NCBI RefSeq assembly: GCF_014642075.1
Contig: NZ_BMIK01000012.1
Coordinates: 1 to 64,000, forward strand
DNA: 64,000 nucleotides
Source of the DNA: Parapedobacter defluvii
GTDB lineage: Bacteria; Bacteroidota; Bacteroidia; Sphingobacteriales; Sphingobacteriaceae
Direction of reading: 5' to 3'
The notes under the pieces were generated by a model. That model was not told where the DNA came from and did not search any database. It was given only the letters and a program-made list of their open reading frames with translations. The translations under genes were made by a program, and so were the position numbers. Of this stretch, positions 45,971 to 55,569 are shown in pieces; positions within the stretch are counted from its first letter, which is position 1, and every line of letters begins with the position of its first letter.

Positions 45971-46669
45971 ATGTCCAACCATCATATCCTTCAATTCGAA
46001 ACGGCTACGCAGGTATGTTCCGCGGCATTATCTACCAATGGGGAAACGATTGCCTTCCGGGATGTCAACGAACCCAATATACATGCTTCACGCCTGACCT
46101 TACTGATTGAGGAAATACTCCGGGAGACAGGTCTATCATTCCCCGATCTTTCCGCTGTGGCCGTCAGCAAAGGCCCCGGATCGTATACGGGCCTGCGGAT
46201 AGGCGTTTCCACCGCTAAGGGACTGTGTTATGCAACGGACCTTCCACTCATCGGCATCGATACGCTAGCGGGTATGGCAGCGGGGTTTAAGGAACTCCAT
46301 AAAAGTTCATTGGACGCAGATACATGGCTGTGCCCCATGATCGATGCCCGTCGCATGGAAGTTTATAGGGCCATTTACGATCAGGCGCTCCGTCCACTTG
46401 CACCCGTTTCCGCTACCATCATTGACGCTCAGTCATTCGATACATTGAAATCCGGCCAGCGGATTGTCCTGTTTGGTAGCGGTGCAGATAAATTGAATAC
46501 GTTGTTTTCGGGCAATGAACGTGTAGAAATCATTGCAGATTTTAAAAATTCAGCCCAACACTTAAGTCATAACGCATACCGGAAATTTTTGGCCGGCGAA
46601 TTTGTTGATGTGGCCTATTTTGAACCTTACTATCTAAAGGATTTTGTGACTACCACTCCCAAAAAGTAG
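45971..46669 (+). CDS. tsaB: tRNA threonylcarbamoyladenosine biosynthesis protein TsaB
   Basis: 232 aa ASKHA protein: ILQFETATQVCSAAL at the start, then VSKGPGSYTGLRIGVSTAKGL. Pseudo-enzyme partner of TsaD in t6A formation; TsaD is at 13599. Lies 32 bp after yidD. A short GC hairpin (46677-46691) follows but lacks a T-tract. Confidence 0.93.
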   Translation: MSNHHILQFETATQVCSAALSTNGETIAFRDVNEPNIHASRLTLLIEEILRETGLSFPDLSAVAVSKGPGSYTGLRIGVSTAKGLCYATDLPLIGIDTLAGMAAGFKELHKSSLDADTWLCPMIDARRMEVYRAIYDQALRPLAPVSATIIDAQSFDTLKSGQRIVLFGSGADKLNTLFSGNERVEIIADFKNSAQHLSHNAYRKFLAGEFVDVAYFEPYYLKDFVTTTPKK

Positions 46670-47163
46670 CACAACGAGCGGGAGACCCGCTGTAATGTTG
46701 ATTTTCCCATCCCCATCAAACCTGAAATATAAGCTGTTGCGGAACCTATATTAAACAATCGATTGTTTTGTAAGAAATAAAATTACGCAAACGGTTGATG
46801 TTAATAAAAGATTGCAGAAATGTCTATTTAAATTTAAGTTTGTTTAAAACACAAGGGATTTTGTAGATAAATTTCAATTTTTTCAGGTGTGAAAGTGAAA
46901 AATACCTAATTCCTGTTTTTATAAATTGTGAAAAGAAAGATTTGTTCGCCCGTAAGAATAAACTGCCACTTTTTTTTAATCAATAGCACTGCAATTTGGG
47001 TCAATGTGACGAGTATTTGCGACATGGAAGTGTAAATGTGTTGGTTTGGTGTTGCCTTTACCGCGGTTGACAACGAAACAAAGTTGAATACTAAAGGAAC
47101 ATTTTTTACACTCGCACTTCCAACCGGGCGCAATTAGTCTTACGAAGTGCCTTAACATGACGT
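46670..47163. other. Long leader region upstream of the SusC-like gene
   Basis: About 490 bp, A+T-rich, no gene. It holds a GC hairpin AGCGGG, AGA, CCCGCT (46677-46691) and a distant inverted pair TGGAAGTG (47025-47032) and CACTTCCA (47115-47122) just before the SusC start. No clear promoter box. It probably carries the control signals for the SusC/SusD pair. Confidence 0.5.
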
Positions 47164-50100
47164 ATGATTATGAAACAAACTCCAACAAACTCCAGCATTG
47201 TCCGGCTATGCATATGCATAGCCGTGATATGCAGCGCGACGCCGAAACAGGCAGCGGCAGGTGGCGCAACAAAAGAGGCACAATCGGCACAGCAAAGCGG
47301 GTTCAGCCAGCAAGTAGTAACGGGTACGGTAACGGATAAGACCGGTCCGTTGCCCGGCGTGACAATTACGATCAAAGACGATCCGAGAACCAGCGTAGCG
47401 ACCGACGGAAACGGTCATTTCACGATCAGGGCTCCGGAAAATGGAACATTGGTTTTTAAAACCATCGGTTACAAAACGATGGAAATTCCGATCAACGGGG
47501 CGTCTTCACTAAACGTCACCATGGAGGAAGAAGTAGCTAACCTGGATGAAGTGGTGGTAGTCGGTTACGGTGTCCAAAAGAAAGTAGATGTAACCGGAGC
47601 GATTTCCTCCGTTAAAGGAGCTGATTTAAAGCAAAGCCCCGCTGCCAATCTCTCGAATTCCATTGTTGGGCGCACGCCGGGAGTTATTATTAGCAATCGT
47701 TCGGGCGAACCTGGCCGCGACGCTTCCGAGATATTGATCCGCGGTAAAGGTACATTGAATGACAATAGTCCCCTCATTGTCATAGATGGTATTGCCAATA
47801 GGGGCGATTTTGACCGCATCAATCCTGAGGATATAGAAAGTGTGACGATCCTGAAAGATGCGTCAGCAGCGATCTACGGTGCACAGGCGGCAAATGGTGT
47901 AATCCTCGTCACCACAAAAAGAGGTATGACGGGTAAGCCCACCATCACATATACCGGAAACTATGGATTGACACAGCCAACGCGCATACCCAAACTGATC
48001 GATTCATACCAATTTGTTCTATACAAGAATGAAATCAGTGACAGACTGGGAGTTCCCCGCCAATTTTCCGATGCCGACGTGGAAGGATATAAAAATGGAA
48101 ATGACGCACTTAATTTCCCGAATACAAATTGGTACGAAGCCGTCGTTAAAGATCTTTCTTCGCAAACCCGTCATGCCCTTTCGTTAACCGGAGGCGGAGA
48201 AAAAGTTAACTATTTCCTTTCCGGCGGATATTTGTACCAGGATGGCATTTTTCATAATTCCGGCACCAACTTTAATCAATATAATCTCCGCTCCAATACG
48301 GACGCACAGGTGACCGATAATCTCAAGATTTCCGTTGACCTTGCTGGCCGGATCGAAGACCGGAAATACTCCAATTTCGACTCGGAAGAAATTTTCGGAA
48401 GAACCTTGATAACGTTTCCAACGCTGGCAGCCTATTATCCGAATGGCCTGCCCGGAGCTGGGGTAGAAGGTGGCTTGAACCCAGCCCTGATGGCAACGGG
48501 TGTGACAGGCTATGAGCGGGAGAAGGATTATTTTCTTCAGTCCAATTTGTCCGTCGAATGGAAATTGCCATTTATCACCGAAGGTTTGTCGCTAACGGGG
48601 ATTGCCGCGTACGATTTTCGTTTTAATAACAATAAAACACTCAATAACAATTGGGATGCTTACAACTACGATAAGGTTTCCGGGGAATACATCAACCTTG
48701 TCAACAATGAGGGCCCCATCGACCTGACCGAAGCATTCCGGAACTATAAGCTTACGACCTATAACGTCAGGCTCGGCTATGACCGTACGTTTGGCGATCA
48801 TGCCATCGGTGCGTTTGTTGCGTATGAGCAAAGCGAAAGTTATGACGAAGGCATAAGTGCCTTTCGGACCGGGTACCAAACCGATCAAATCGATCAAATA
48901 ACCGTGGGAGGCAGTGCGGGCTTAAATAACGATGGAACGGCATTCCAGCTTGCGCGCCGGAATTTTTTCGGAAGGGTCACATATGGTTACAAAGACAAAT
49001 ACCTGGCTGAATTTATCCTGCGCCGCGATGGGTCTTTCAATTTTGCAAAAGGTAAGCAATGGGGTACGTTCCCCGGGGTATCACTCGGATGGCGGGTGTC
49101 GGAAGAACCATTCTTTGAAAGAAGCGTTGCTTTTATCAACGAATTGAAAATAAAGGCTTCCTGGGGAAGATTGGGTAACGATAAAATTGATGCTTATCAG
49201 CACCTGCTCCAGTTTAATCCGGACAATGGTTACTATTTTGGAACCGGCAATGACAGGGTACCGGGCCTTTCCATGGGAGTCGTTCCCAATGTCGATGTAA
49301 CATGGGAGGTAGCCGATAATAAAAACGTCGGAATCGAATCGTCTCTGTGGAATGGCTTGCTGAATGTGAATGCCGACTATTTCTATTCCAAACGATCCAA
49401 TATCCTGTTGCCGCGTAATGCTTCCATACCCACCAGTACCGGACTGAATAGCACCAATCTGTCTTCCGAAAATATAGGAAAGGTCAATAACCGGGGTTAC
49501 GAACTGGAAATCTCCCATCATAGAAATGTCAACGACAACTTTTCTTATCACGTCGGGGTCAATCTGACGCACGCTAAAAATAAAGTGGTTTACATGGATG
49601 AAGCAGCGAATATCCCCGATTGGCAAAGGATAGAGGGGCACCCGATGGATTCCTGGTTGCTTTATAAATCAGCTGGTATTTATCATACACAGGCAGAGGT
49701 AGACGAATCAGCACATCTGCCCGGTGCTATGCCTGGAGACATCCGCTACCTGGATATAAACGGTGATGGTAGGATCACTTCCAATGACCGGATACGGATC
49801 TACGACAGCCCAACCCCCATGAATATATACGGCGTTGTTCTGGGGGCAAACTTTAAGGGATTTGGTGTGAATATGCTGTGGCAAGGACAGGGGAGCGCGC
49901 AACAAGTCATTTTGCCGCAACAGATCAATGATAACGCAACCATACCCGTTTGGATGTTTGAGGATCGGTGGACGGCAGATCATACAAACGGCACAATGCC
50001 TGCATCTTTTGATCGCACCGATTCGAAGAATAACCTGGTGTCTGATTTTTGGATCAGGAATGCGGCGTTTATACGCCTTAAAACCGTTGAAGTATCTTAT

Positions 50101-50280
50101 ACAATTCCAAAGTCGGTCGTTTCGCAGCTAAATATGCAGGATTTAGGAGTCTTCGTAAGCGGATTTAATCTGTTTACAATCAGTGAAATAAAAGATTATG
50201 ACCCTGAGTTAAACGCGGTTAGCGGTAGTTATTACCCGCAAACCAGGATATTCAATTTAGGTGTTCGTGCTTCTCTGTAA
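47164..50280 (+). CDS. SusC/RagA-type TonB-linked outer-membrane transporter
   Basis: 1038 aa. Signal peptide to about residue 32, carboxypeptidase-regulatory-like domain (VVTGTVTDKTGPLPGV, about 51-125), TonB-box region (DEVVVVGYGVQKK), plug domain (GVIISNRSGEPGRDASEILIRG, then DRINPEDIESVTILKDASAA) and the 22-strand barrel ending in YPQTRIFNLGVRASL. Imports glycans or peptides together with the SusD-like lipoprotein 17 bp downstream. No STN domain, so it is not a FecA-type sensor. Start at ATG 47164, with a second ATG two codons later. Confidence 0.95.
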   Translation: MIMKQTPTNSSIVRLCICIAVICSATPKQAAAGGATKEAQSAQQSGFSQQVVTGTVTDKTGPLPGVTITIKDDPRTSVATDGNGHFTIRAPENGTLVFKTIGYKTMEIPINGASSLNVTMEEEVANLDEVVVVGYGVQKKVDVTGAISSVKGADLKQSPAANLSNSIVGRTPGVIISNRSGEPGRDASEILIRGKGTLNDNSPLIVIDGIANRGDFDRINPEDIESVTILKDASAAIYGAQAANGVILVTTKRGMTGKPTITYTGNYGLTQPTRIPKLIDSYQFVLYKNEISDRLGVPRQFSDADVEGYKNGNDALNFPNTNWYEAVVKDLSSQTRHALSLTGGGEKVNYFLSGGYLYQDGIFHNSGTNFNQYNLRSNTDAQVTDNLKISVDLAGRIEDRKYSNFDSEEIFGRTLITFPTLAAYYPNGLPGAGVEGGLNPALMATGVTGYEREKDYFLQSNLSVEWKLPFITEGLSLTGIAAYDFRFNNNKTLNNNWDAYNYDKVSGEYINLVNNEGPIDLTEAFRNYKLTTYNVRLGYDRTFGDHAIGAFVAYEQSESYDEGISAFRTGYQTDQIDQITVGGSAGLNNDGTAFQLARRNFFGRVTYGYKDKYLAEFILRRDGSFNFAKGKQWGTFPGVSLGWRVSEEPFFERSVAFINELKIKASWGRLGNDKIDAYQHLLQFNPDNGYYFGTGNDRVPGLSMGVVPNVDVTWEVADNKNVGIESSLWNGLLNVNADYFYSKRSNILLPRNASIPTSTGLNSTNLSSENIGKVNNRGYELEISHHRNVNDNFSYHVGVNLTHAKNKVVYMDEAANIPDWQRIEGHPMDSWLLYKSAGIYHTQAEVDESAHLPGAMPGDIRYLDINGDGRITSNDRIRIYDSPTPMNIYGVVLGANFKGFGVNMLWQGQGSAQQVILPQQINDNATIPVWMFEDRWTADHTNGTMPASFDRTDSKNNLVSDFWIRNAAFIRLKTVEVSYTIPKSVVSQLNMQDLGVFVSGFNLFTISEIKDYDPELNAVSGSYYPQTRIFNLGVRASL

Positions 50281-50297
50281 CGCTAAAAATACGAAAA

Positions 50298-51950
50298 ATG
50301 AAAAGGATAAAATTCTCGGTACAAATAGGGGTATTGATTGGTTTATTGATAACCGCCAGCTCCTGTGAACAGGATTTTCTCAATAGGAAATCTTTAAATG
50401 CCTATTCAGAGGAAGATGTATGGTCGAATTTGAATTTAGTGCAAACTTTTGTAAATTCCAAATACCGTAGTCTTCCGCATTTCTATTCATCATCCCGGGT
50501 CGTGCCCAGTGCATCAGGCCTTTCTGCTTCTTCCGATGAAGGATACTGCCAATGGAATTATGAATCGGTCTGGTTTTTTAATTTGGGTCAGATAACTCCT
50601 GACAATCTGAGCATGGATGCCTGGCAAGGCTACTATGGATTTATCAGAGACTGCAATACGTTTTTTGAGCACATCGATGCCGTTGAAGGAGACGAGGCGT
50701 TGAAAGAAAGGCTGATAGGGGAAATGAGATTTATCAGGGCATGGTGTTATTTTGACCTCATATCGCGTTATGGTGGTGTACCGCTGATCACCAAAGTGTA
50801 TAGCCTGTCCGACGATGATTACCTGGTTTCCCGCAACTCATATGATGAATGCATGGATTTTATTATAAAGGAACTGGATGAAGCGGCAGAAACGTTACCG
50901 GTCTCTTATAGCGGTGCAGACATCGGCCGGATCACCAAAGGCGCTGTGCTATCCTTGAAATCGCGTGCGTTACTGTATGCAGCCAGTCCACTCAATAATC
51001 CGGCTAACGACAGAAGTAAATGGCTGGATGCGGTTGATGCAGCAAAAGCAGTGGTTGATTTGGATGCATATACCCTGTATGAAGGTGCCGATTATAAACA
51101 GATTTTTCTCGAAAAATTTAATCCCGAAGTCATTTTGTCCTTTAACATCAATGCAACCCGGAATCCGAGTGGCAGTTTTGAATCCAGGTTGAACGTATTG
51201 ATAGGGCCGAACGGCCATCATGGATGGTCGGCGTATACTCCGTCGCAATCGCTGGTCGATCAATTCCCCATGAAGAACGGAAAAATGATCACCGAAGAAG
51301 GGTCCGGTTACGACGAGAATAACCCCTATGAAAACAGGGATCCAAGATTTTATGCAGATATCCTGTATAACGGAGCGGAATTTAGGGGCAGACCCTATGA
51401 GTCTTTTGTCGGTGGTCTCGATAGCCCACAAAGTCCGGTTGAGAATTGGAATGCGAGTTTAACCGGATATAACTGGAGGAAGTATTCGAATGATGCGCTG
51501 CCCATAGACGAAAACATCGGTACCGATCAAAATTGGATTATCTTTCGCTATGCGGAAATTTATCTGAACTATGCCGAAGCCGCTTATGAGACGGGGGACG
51601 AAGCTACTGCCCGTAAATACCTGAACCTCGTTCGTTCACGCACAAGTGTCGGAATGCCTGATGTTACCGCTTCTGGCAACGAGTTATCTGAGGCGATTAA
51701 ACTGGAACGGCAGATTGAGCTTTGCTTTGAAGGACATCGTTTTTTTGATGTACGTCGTTGGAAAATTGCGATGGAGACCGAAAACCGTCCACTGCGCGGT
51801 GTGACAATAGAGAAAAAGCCATCCGGCGGATTTTCCTATTCCTATTTCATACTGCAGGATAGGAAATTCGAAGAGAGAAACTATTGGTATCCGATTCCGA
51901 AATATGAAATGGATAAAAACGAGAATCTTGAACAAAATCCTCAATATTGA
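50298..51950 (+). CDS. SusD/RagB-type surface glycan-binding lipoprotein
   Basis: 550 aa. Signal peptide with lipobox SSC at residue 23, then the SusD N-terminal TPR-like region (EEDVWSNLNLVQTFVNSKYR, then MRFIRAWCYFDLISRYGG) and the C-terminal SusD/RagB domain (ERQIELCFEGHRFFDVRRWK). Forms the lid of the SusC channel. The pair has no adjacent glycoside hydrolase, so the substrate is unknown. Confidence 0.95.
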   Translation: MKRIKFSVQIGVLIGLLITASSCEQDFLNRKSLNAYSEEDVWSNLNLVQTFVNSKYRSLPHFYSSSRVVPSASGLSASSDEGYCQWNYESVWFFNLGQITPDNLSMDAWQGYYGFIRDCNTFFEHIDAVEGDEALKERLIGEMRFIRAWCYFDLISRYGGVPLITKVYSLSDDDYLVSRNSYDECMDFIIKELDEAAETLPVSYSGADIGRITKGAVLSLKSRALLYAASPLNNPANDRSKWLDAVDAAKAVVDLDAYTLYEGADYKQIFLEKFNPEVILSFNINATRNPSGSFESRLNVLIGPNGHHGWSAYTPSQSLVDQFPMKNGKMITEEGSGYDENNPYENRDPRFYADILYNGAEFRGRPYESFVGGLDSPQSPVENWNASLTGYNWRKYSNDALPIDENIGTDQNWIIFRYAEIYLNYAEAAYETGDEATARKYLNLVRSRTSVGMPDVTASGNELSEAIKLERQIELCFEGHRFFDVRRWKIAMETENRPLRGVTIEKKPSGGFSYSYFILQDRKFEERNYWYPIPKYEMDKNENLEQNPQY

Positions 51951-51966
51951 TAAAAGCAGCATCGGA

Positions 51967-52008
51967 GAAGCCGTCGAAAATAAACGAAAGACGGCTTCCC
52001 GTTTTTTT
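51967..52008 (+). terminator. Terminator after the SusC/SusD operon
   Basis: Perfect 9-bp stem GAAGCCGTC (51967-51975) with GACGGCTTC (51990-51998), followed by seven T. Confidence 0.9.
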
Positions 52009-52022
52009 CAACAGCCTTTCTC

Positions 52023-52925
52023 TCATAACCACCCCTTCCGCTTAAACCAAAAATAGATTCCGATGGAAATACCGACCATTAATACCATGACCGCCGGATA
52101 ACCGTAGTACCAGTCGAGCTCCGGCATGTGTCTGAAATTCATCCCATAGACGCCAACCACGAAGGTAAGCGGCATGAAAAACACGGAGAAAATAGTTAGC
52201 ACACGCATAATTTCATTGGTCCGCTGTGAAGCGATGGAAAAATACATGGATAGCAACTGGGCCGTGTTTTCCGAGAGGTTATCGAAAAATGTCTGTGTGC
52301 GCACGTAAAGATCGCGGAGGTCCCGCGTATAAACATCGCTTTTTTCAGGCGAGTCGATGTTATCCACAATCTCATAAGACAGCAGCATCACCCTGCGGAT
52401 CACGTCGATCTTCCGTTTTACGAAATAAAGACCGCGTAAAATGGGAGACGTTCGCTGGCGCAGAAATACCCGTTCCTCGTAGTAGTCCAATGATTCAGAG
52501 AGTTTGAAGCCCGGCTTTTCGAATGTAAGAATAGATTCCCGGATCAACGAGTTCAGCAGATACAATGTATTGTCACATTTACCCGTGTCGATCCGCTTGG
52601 TTTTCACCAAATCGATCAGATTGCCTTCCGCCCGGTGAATGGTAATGAGATAGTCGGCATTGAAAAATATGGAAATTTTGTTCGTTAGCTCCTGTATCGT
52701 GTCCGCCTCATGAGGAGGATTGGCGGCAAGTACCCTGAAAATTACGAAGGTGTAATTGTCAAATACTTCGTATTTAGGTAAGTGGTCCGGCTGCATGCAA
52801 TCTTTGATGGAAGCCTCGTGCAACGTGTATTTTGCAGCCACTTCCCTGATTTCCTCATCGCTCGGGGCAGACAGGTCTACCCAGTCAAAACCGTTTCTGT
52901 CCTTGGTCGCCAGCAATTGAACCAT
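52023..52925 (-). CDS. corA: CorA-type magnesium/cobalt transporter
   Basis: 300 aa. Long soluble alpha/beta N-terminal domain and two C-terminal membrane helices, with the conserved GMN loop (VYGMNFRHMPELDW) between them and a basic tail (WFKRKGWL). Forms pentamers in the inner membrane for Mg2+ uptake. Its own promoter on the minus strand was not identified. Confidence 0.94.
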   Translation of the reverse strand: MVQLLATKDRNGFDWVDLSAPSDEEIREVAAKYTLHEASIKDCMQPDHLPKYEVFDNYTFVIFRVLAANPPHEADTIQELTNKISIFFNADYLITIHRAEGNLIDLVKTKRIDTGKCDNTLYLLNSLIRESILTFEKPGFKLSESLDYYEERVFLRQRTSPILRGLYFVKRKIDVIRRVMLLSYEIVDNIDSPEKSDVYTRDLRDLYVRTQTFFDNLSENTAQLLSMYFSIASQRTNEIMRVLTIFSVFFMPLTFVVGVYGMNFRHMPELDWYYGYPAVMVLMVGISIGIYFWFKRKGWL

Positions 52926-53073
52926 TATTCGTTAACATTAGTCAGCCCGGCTCCGCATTGGCCGGATATACACAACCGAATGTCTAAAAAAAACTTGGCT
53001 TTTGTGCTATTTTTTCTGATAAAAATCCGTTTTTTGTCCCGACAGTGAAGAACATAACCAGTAATCAGACTAC

Positions 53074-54570
53074 ATGCCAGTACCAGTAATCAGAAAAGAA
53101 AAGATATTCGAACCGGATTCAAGTCGGGTCATTACGAGGTTCCTATATGCGGGGGAGGAACGGGCCAAGCGATTGATTATGGCGTTAATGGAACTTGCTG
53201 ACAGTCAGCAAAATGAGATACTTAACCAAGTGTTACGTAAGTATTCAAAACGCCACCGGAGTATCCAGAAGATATTTACCAATCATTTCAAGCGACTGCT
53301 TCCCGTAATGGAGTTGATGGAAATCGACCATGCCAAATTGCCGGAACATTCCAAGCAGCTCATCGGAGCATATTTCACCATGGAATATTCCATTGAAGCA
53401 GCGGCCTTTTTTAACCCCTCCATCATCGAACATCCCGACCAGTCATCACTGGCGCCGGGGCAAAAGCGGATCATCATCAGTTTCAGGGCAACCGGTGAAG
53501 GACATATTTCATCCATTGTTTTCAGGCAGGGTGTGCTGGACAACCACATGGATATCGATATCGAACCGCCGGGTAAGATGCTTGAAGTGCCGGAGCACGT
53601 CAAAAACCACACCTATCATAAAAAAGCTTTTCTCCGCAAATTGAGGGAAATGTGGAGCGATAGCGGCTACCGCAACGACGAGGCCTATGAGATCATCAGC
53701 GACCAACTCCACGATACGTTTACGTATGAAGAGCTGAAGCACGCACTCCGGGAAGTGCAGGTGAAGCTGGAGCCCCGCCAGGAAAACCTTGCCTTTCTAC
53801 AGGAAGTCCGCTGGTTGGCATCTTCGCATTATGAGATGACTTTTTCGCCGGATACCTCCGTATGTGAGCGGGTTATTTTCCCCATTGCTGATACCGAAAA
53901 AAACGGGATAGAAGATGCCCGGTTTGTACGGTTTGTAGGCGAAAAAGGGGCCGTTACCTATTACGCTACCTATACCGCTTACGATGGGATATCCATTCTT
54001 CCCAAGCTGTTAATGACCAAAGATTTCAGGCATTTCCGGGTCATGCCGATGCATGGCTATATCGCCCAGAACAAGGGGATGGCATTGTTTCCCAGGAAAA
54101 TTAAGGGCAAGTATGCCATGCTGTGCCGGATCGATGGCGTGAATAACTACATCGCCTATTCGGATTCGGTCAATGTGTGGCGGGAAGCCAAACTCATTCA
54201 GACACCAAACCAGCCCTGGGAATTGGTACAGATGGGCAATTGCGGCTCCCCGTTGGAAACCGAGGCCGGATGGCTGGTGCTGACCCACGGCGTAGGCCCT
54301 ATGAGGGAGTACGCGCTGGGGGCGTCATTGCTGGACTTAAACAACCCCGAGCGCGAGATCGGTCGGCTGAAACAGCCGTTGCTCACGCCCAACCGGAAGG
54401 AACGGGAAGGTTACGTGCCCAACGTCGTGTATTCCTGTGGCGCTTACATCCACCAGGGGCAGTTGGTTATTCCATACGCGATGTCGGATTATGCGTCAAC
54501 CTATGCCACGGTTGATCTCCGTGAACTGTTGGATGCACTGAAAAAAAGCGGTTCGTCTTCAGCGGTGTAA
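53074..54570 (+). CDS. GH130-family glycosidase/phosphorylase
   Basis: 498 aa, no signal peptide, so cytoplasmic. A helical N-terminus (about 1-115) is followed by the five-bladed propeller typical of GH130 (beta-mannoside phosphorylases and hydrolases). The general-acid region appears as GIEDARF (about 285); NCGSPLETEAGWLVLTHGVGPMREY is also typical. A helical insert of about 75 aa (about 175-250) lies within the propeller and is not in short GH130 enzymes. The last 12 bp overlap the convergent glycosyltransferase gene. The substrate is likely mannose-based (inference). Confidence 0.88.
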   Translation: MPVPVIRKEKIFEPDSSRVITRFLYAGEERAKRLIMALMELADSQQNEILNQVLRKYSKRHRSIQKIFTNHFKRLLPVMELMEIDHAKLPEHSKQLIGAYFTMEYSIEAAAFFNPSIIEHPDQSSLAPGQKRIIISFRATGEGHISSIVFRQGVLDNHMDIDIEPPGKMLEVPEHVKNHTYHKKAFLRKLREMWSDSGYRNDEAYEIISDQLHDTFTYEELKHALREVQVKLEPRQENLAFLQEVRWLASSHYEMTFSPDTSVCERVIFPIADTEKNGIEDARFVRFVGEKGAVTYYATYTAYDGISILPKLLMTKDFRHFRVMPMHGYIAQNKGMALFPRKIKGKYAMLCRIDGVNNYIAYSDSVNVWREAKLIQTPNQPWELVQMGNCGSPLETEAGWLVLTHGVGPMREYALGASLLDLNNPEREIGRLKQPLLTPNRKEREGYVPNVVYSCGAYIHQGQLVIPYAMSDYASTYATVDLRELLDALKKSGSSSAV

Positions 54571-55569
54571 CAGTTCCTTATATACTTCGATATAGCGGTC
54601 AACCATCCGATCCTGAGAGAACTGTTCGTGCGCCCATTGGGCACAGCGTGCCCTTGAAATCGACGGAAGCTGATCGATAAAACGGATTACCTGATCAACA
54701 TGCGATGAGAGGAATCCCGTTTCGCCGTGAAGAATCAGTTCGGACATGGAGCCTCTGTCAAACGCAATAACCGGCGTTCCGCAAAGCATCGCTTCCGCCA
54801 CACTGAGCCCGAAAGGCTCCTCAAAATTAATAAGGTGCAGCAGCGCCGCAGCATTGCCCAGAAGCTGGCTGCGTTCTTCGGGGCCTACATTGCCAACGTA
54901 CTGAATTTGGCTGCCGTCAATATACGGCGACACGTCCGTTGCAAAATAGTGTTCATCCTGCACGAGTCCGGCAAGGATAAGACGTCGGCCCGTACGCCTG
55001 GCCACTTCAATGGCGGTGTGCGCCCCTTTTTCCGGATGTATGCGTCCGAAGTACAGCAGGTAGTCATCGGGATGTTCCACGTATTCAAACTGCGAGACGT
55101 CAATTCCGTTGTATACCGTAGCCAGGTAATCCAGTTCGGGCGACCGGTCTGCGTTGCTGATCGAAACGTAGGCACAGGTGTCGTTGTATTTCTTATATAC
55201 AGGGATGATTTTCGGCGATGAAAATCCATGAATCGTAGTGATCATGGGTTTGGAAATCAACCGTGAAAAGGAAAGGGGAAGAAAATCAAAATGATTATGA
55301 ATAAGGTCAAATTCATCCGCACTTTCCATTACCTGACTGATGTGCAGGCATTCTTCCACTTTCGGATCCATGTCTGGATTTTCCGCATACCCCCGGGGTG
55401 CACTGTACCTGAGGTTGGCCTGCGTAAGGGAGTCGCCCGTCGCAAACAAGGTTACATCGATCCCCCGCTTCACTAGCCCTTCAGTGAGTGTGGACGCTAC
55501 CTGCTCCCACGGGCCGTATTTACGAGGCGGCGTGCGCCACGCTATGGGAGCCAGTATCGCTATTCTCAT
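54559..55569 (-). CDS. Family 4 glycosyltransferase
   Basis: 336 aa from the ATG at 55569 (MRIAILAPIAW); an ATG 39 bp upstream is possible. GT-B fold: N-terminal YGPWEQVASTLTEGLVKRG, then VYNGIDVSQF, LLYFGRIHPEKGAHTAI and the donor-binding EEPFGLSVAEAMLCGTPVIAF. The E-x7-E pattern marks a retaining GT4 enzyme. It overlaps the upstream fused glycosyltransferase by about 50 bp, so the two are co-translated. Confidence 0.9.
   Translation of the reverse strand: MRIAILAPIAWRTPPRKYGPWEQVASTLTEGLVKRGIDVTLFATGDSLTQANLRYSAPRGYAENPDMDPKVEECLHISQVMESADEFDLIHNHFDFLPLSFSRLISKPMITTIHGFSSPKIIPVYKKYNDTCAYVSISNADRSPELDYLATVYNGIDVSQFEYVEHPDDYLLYFGRIHPEKGAHTAIEVARRTGRRLILAGLVQDEHYFATDVSPYIDGSQIQYVGNVGPEERSQLLGNAAALLHLINFEEPFGLSVAEAMLCGTPVIAFDRGSMSELILHGETGFLSSHVDQVIRFIDQLPSISRARCAQWAHEQFSQDRMVDRYIEVYKELLHR

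Noticed and set aside
46677-46691. Terminator after tsaB
   Set aside because: The GC hairpin is perfect but no T-tract follows.
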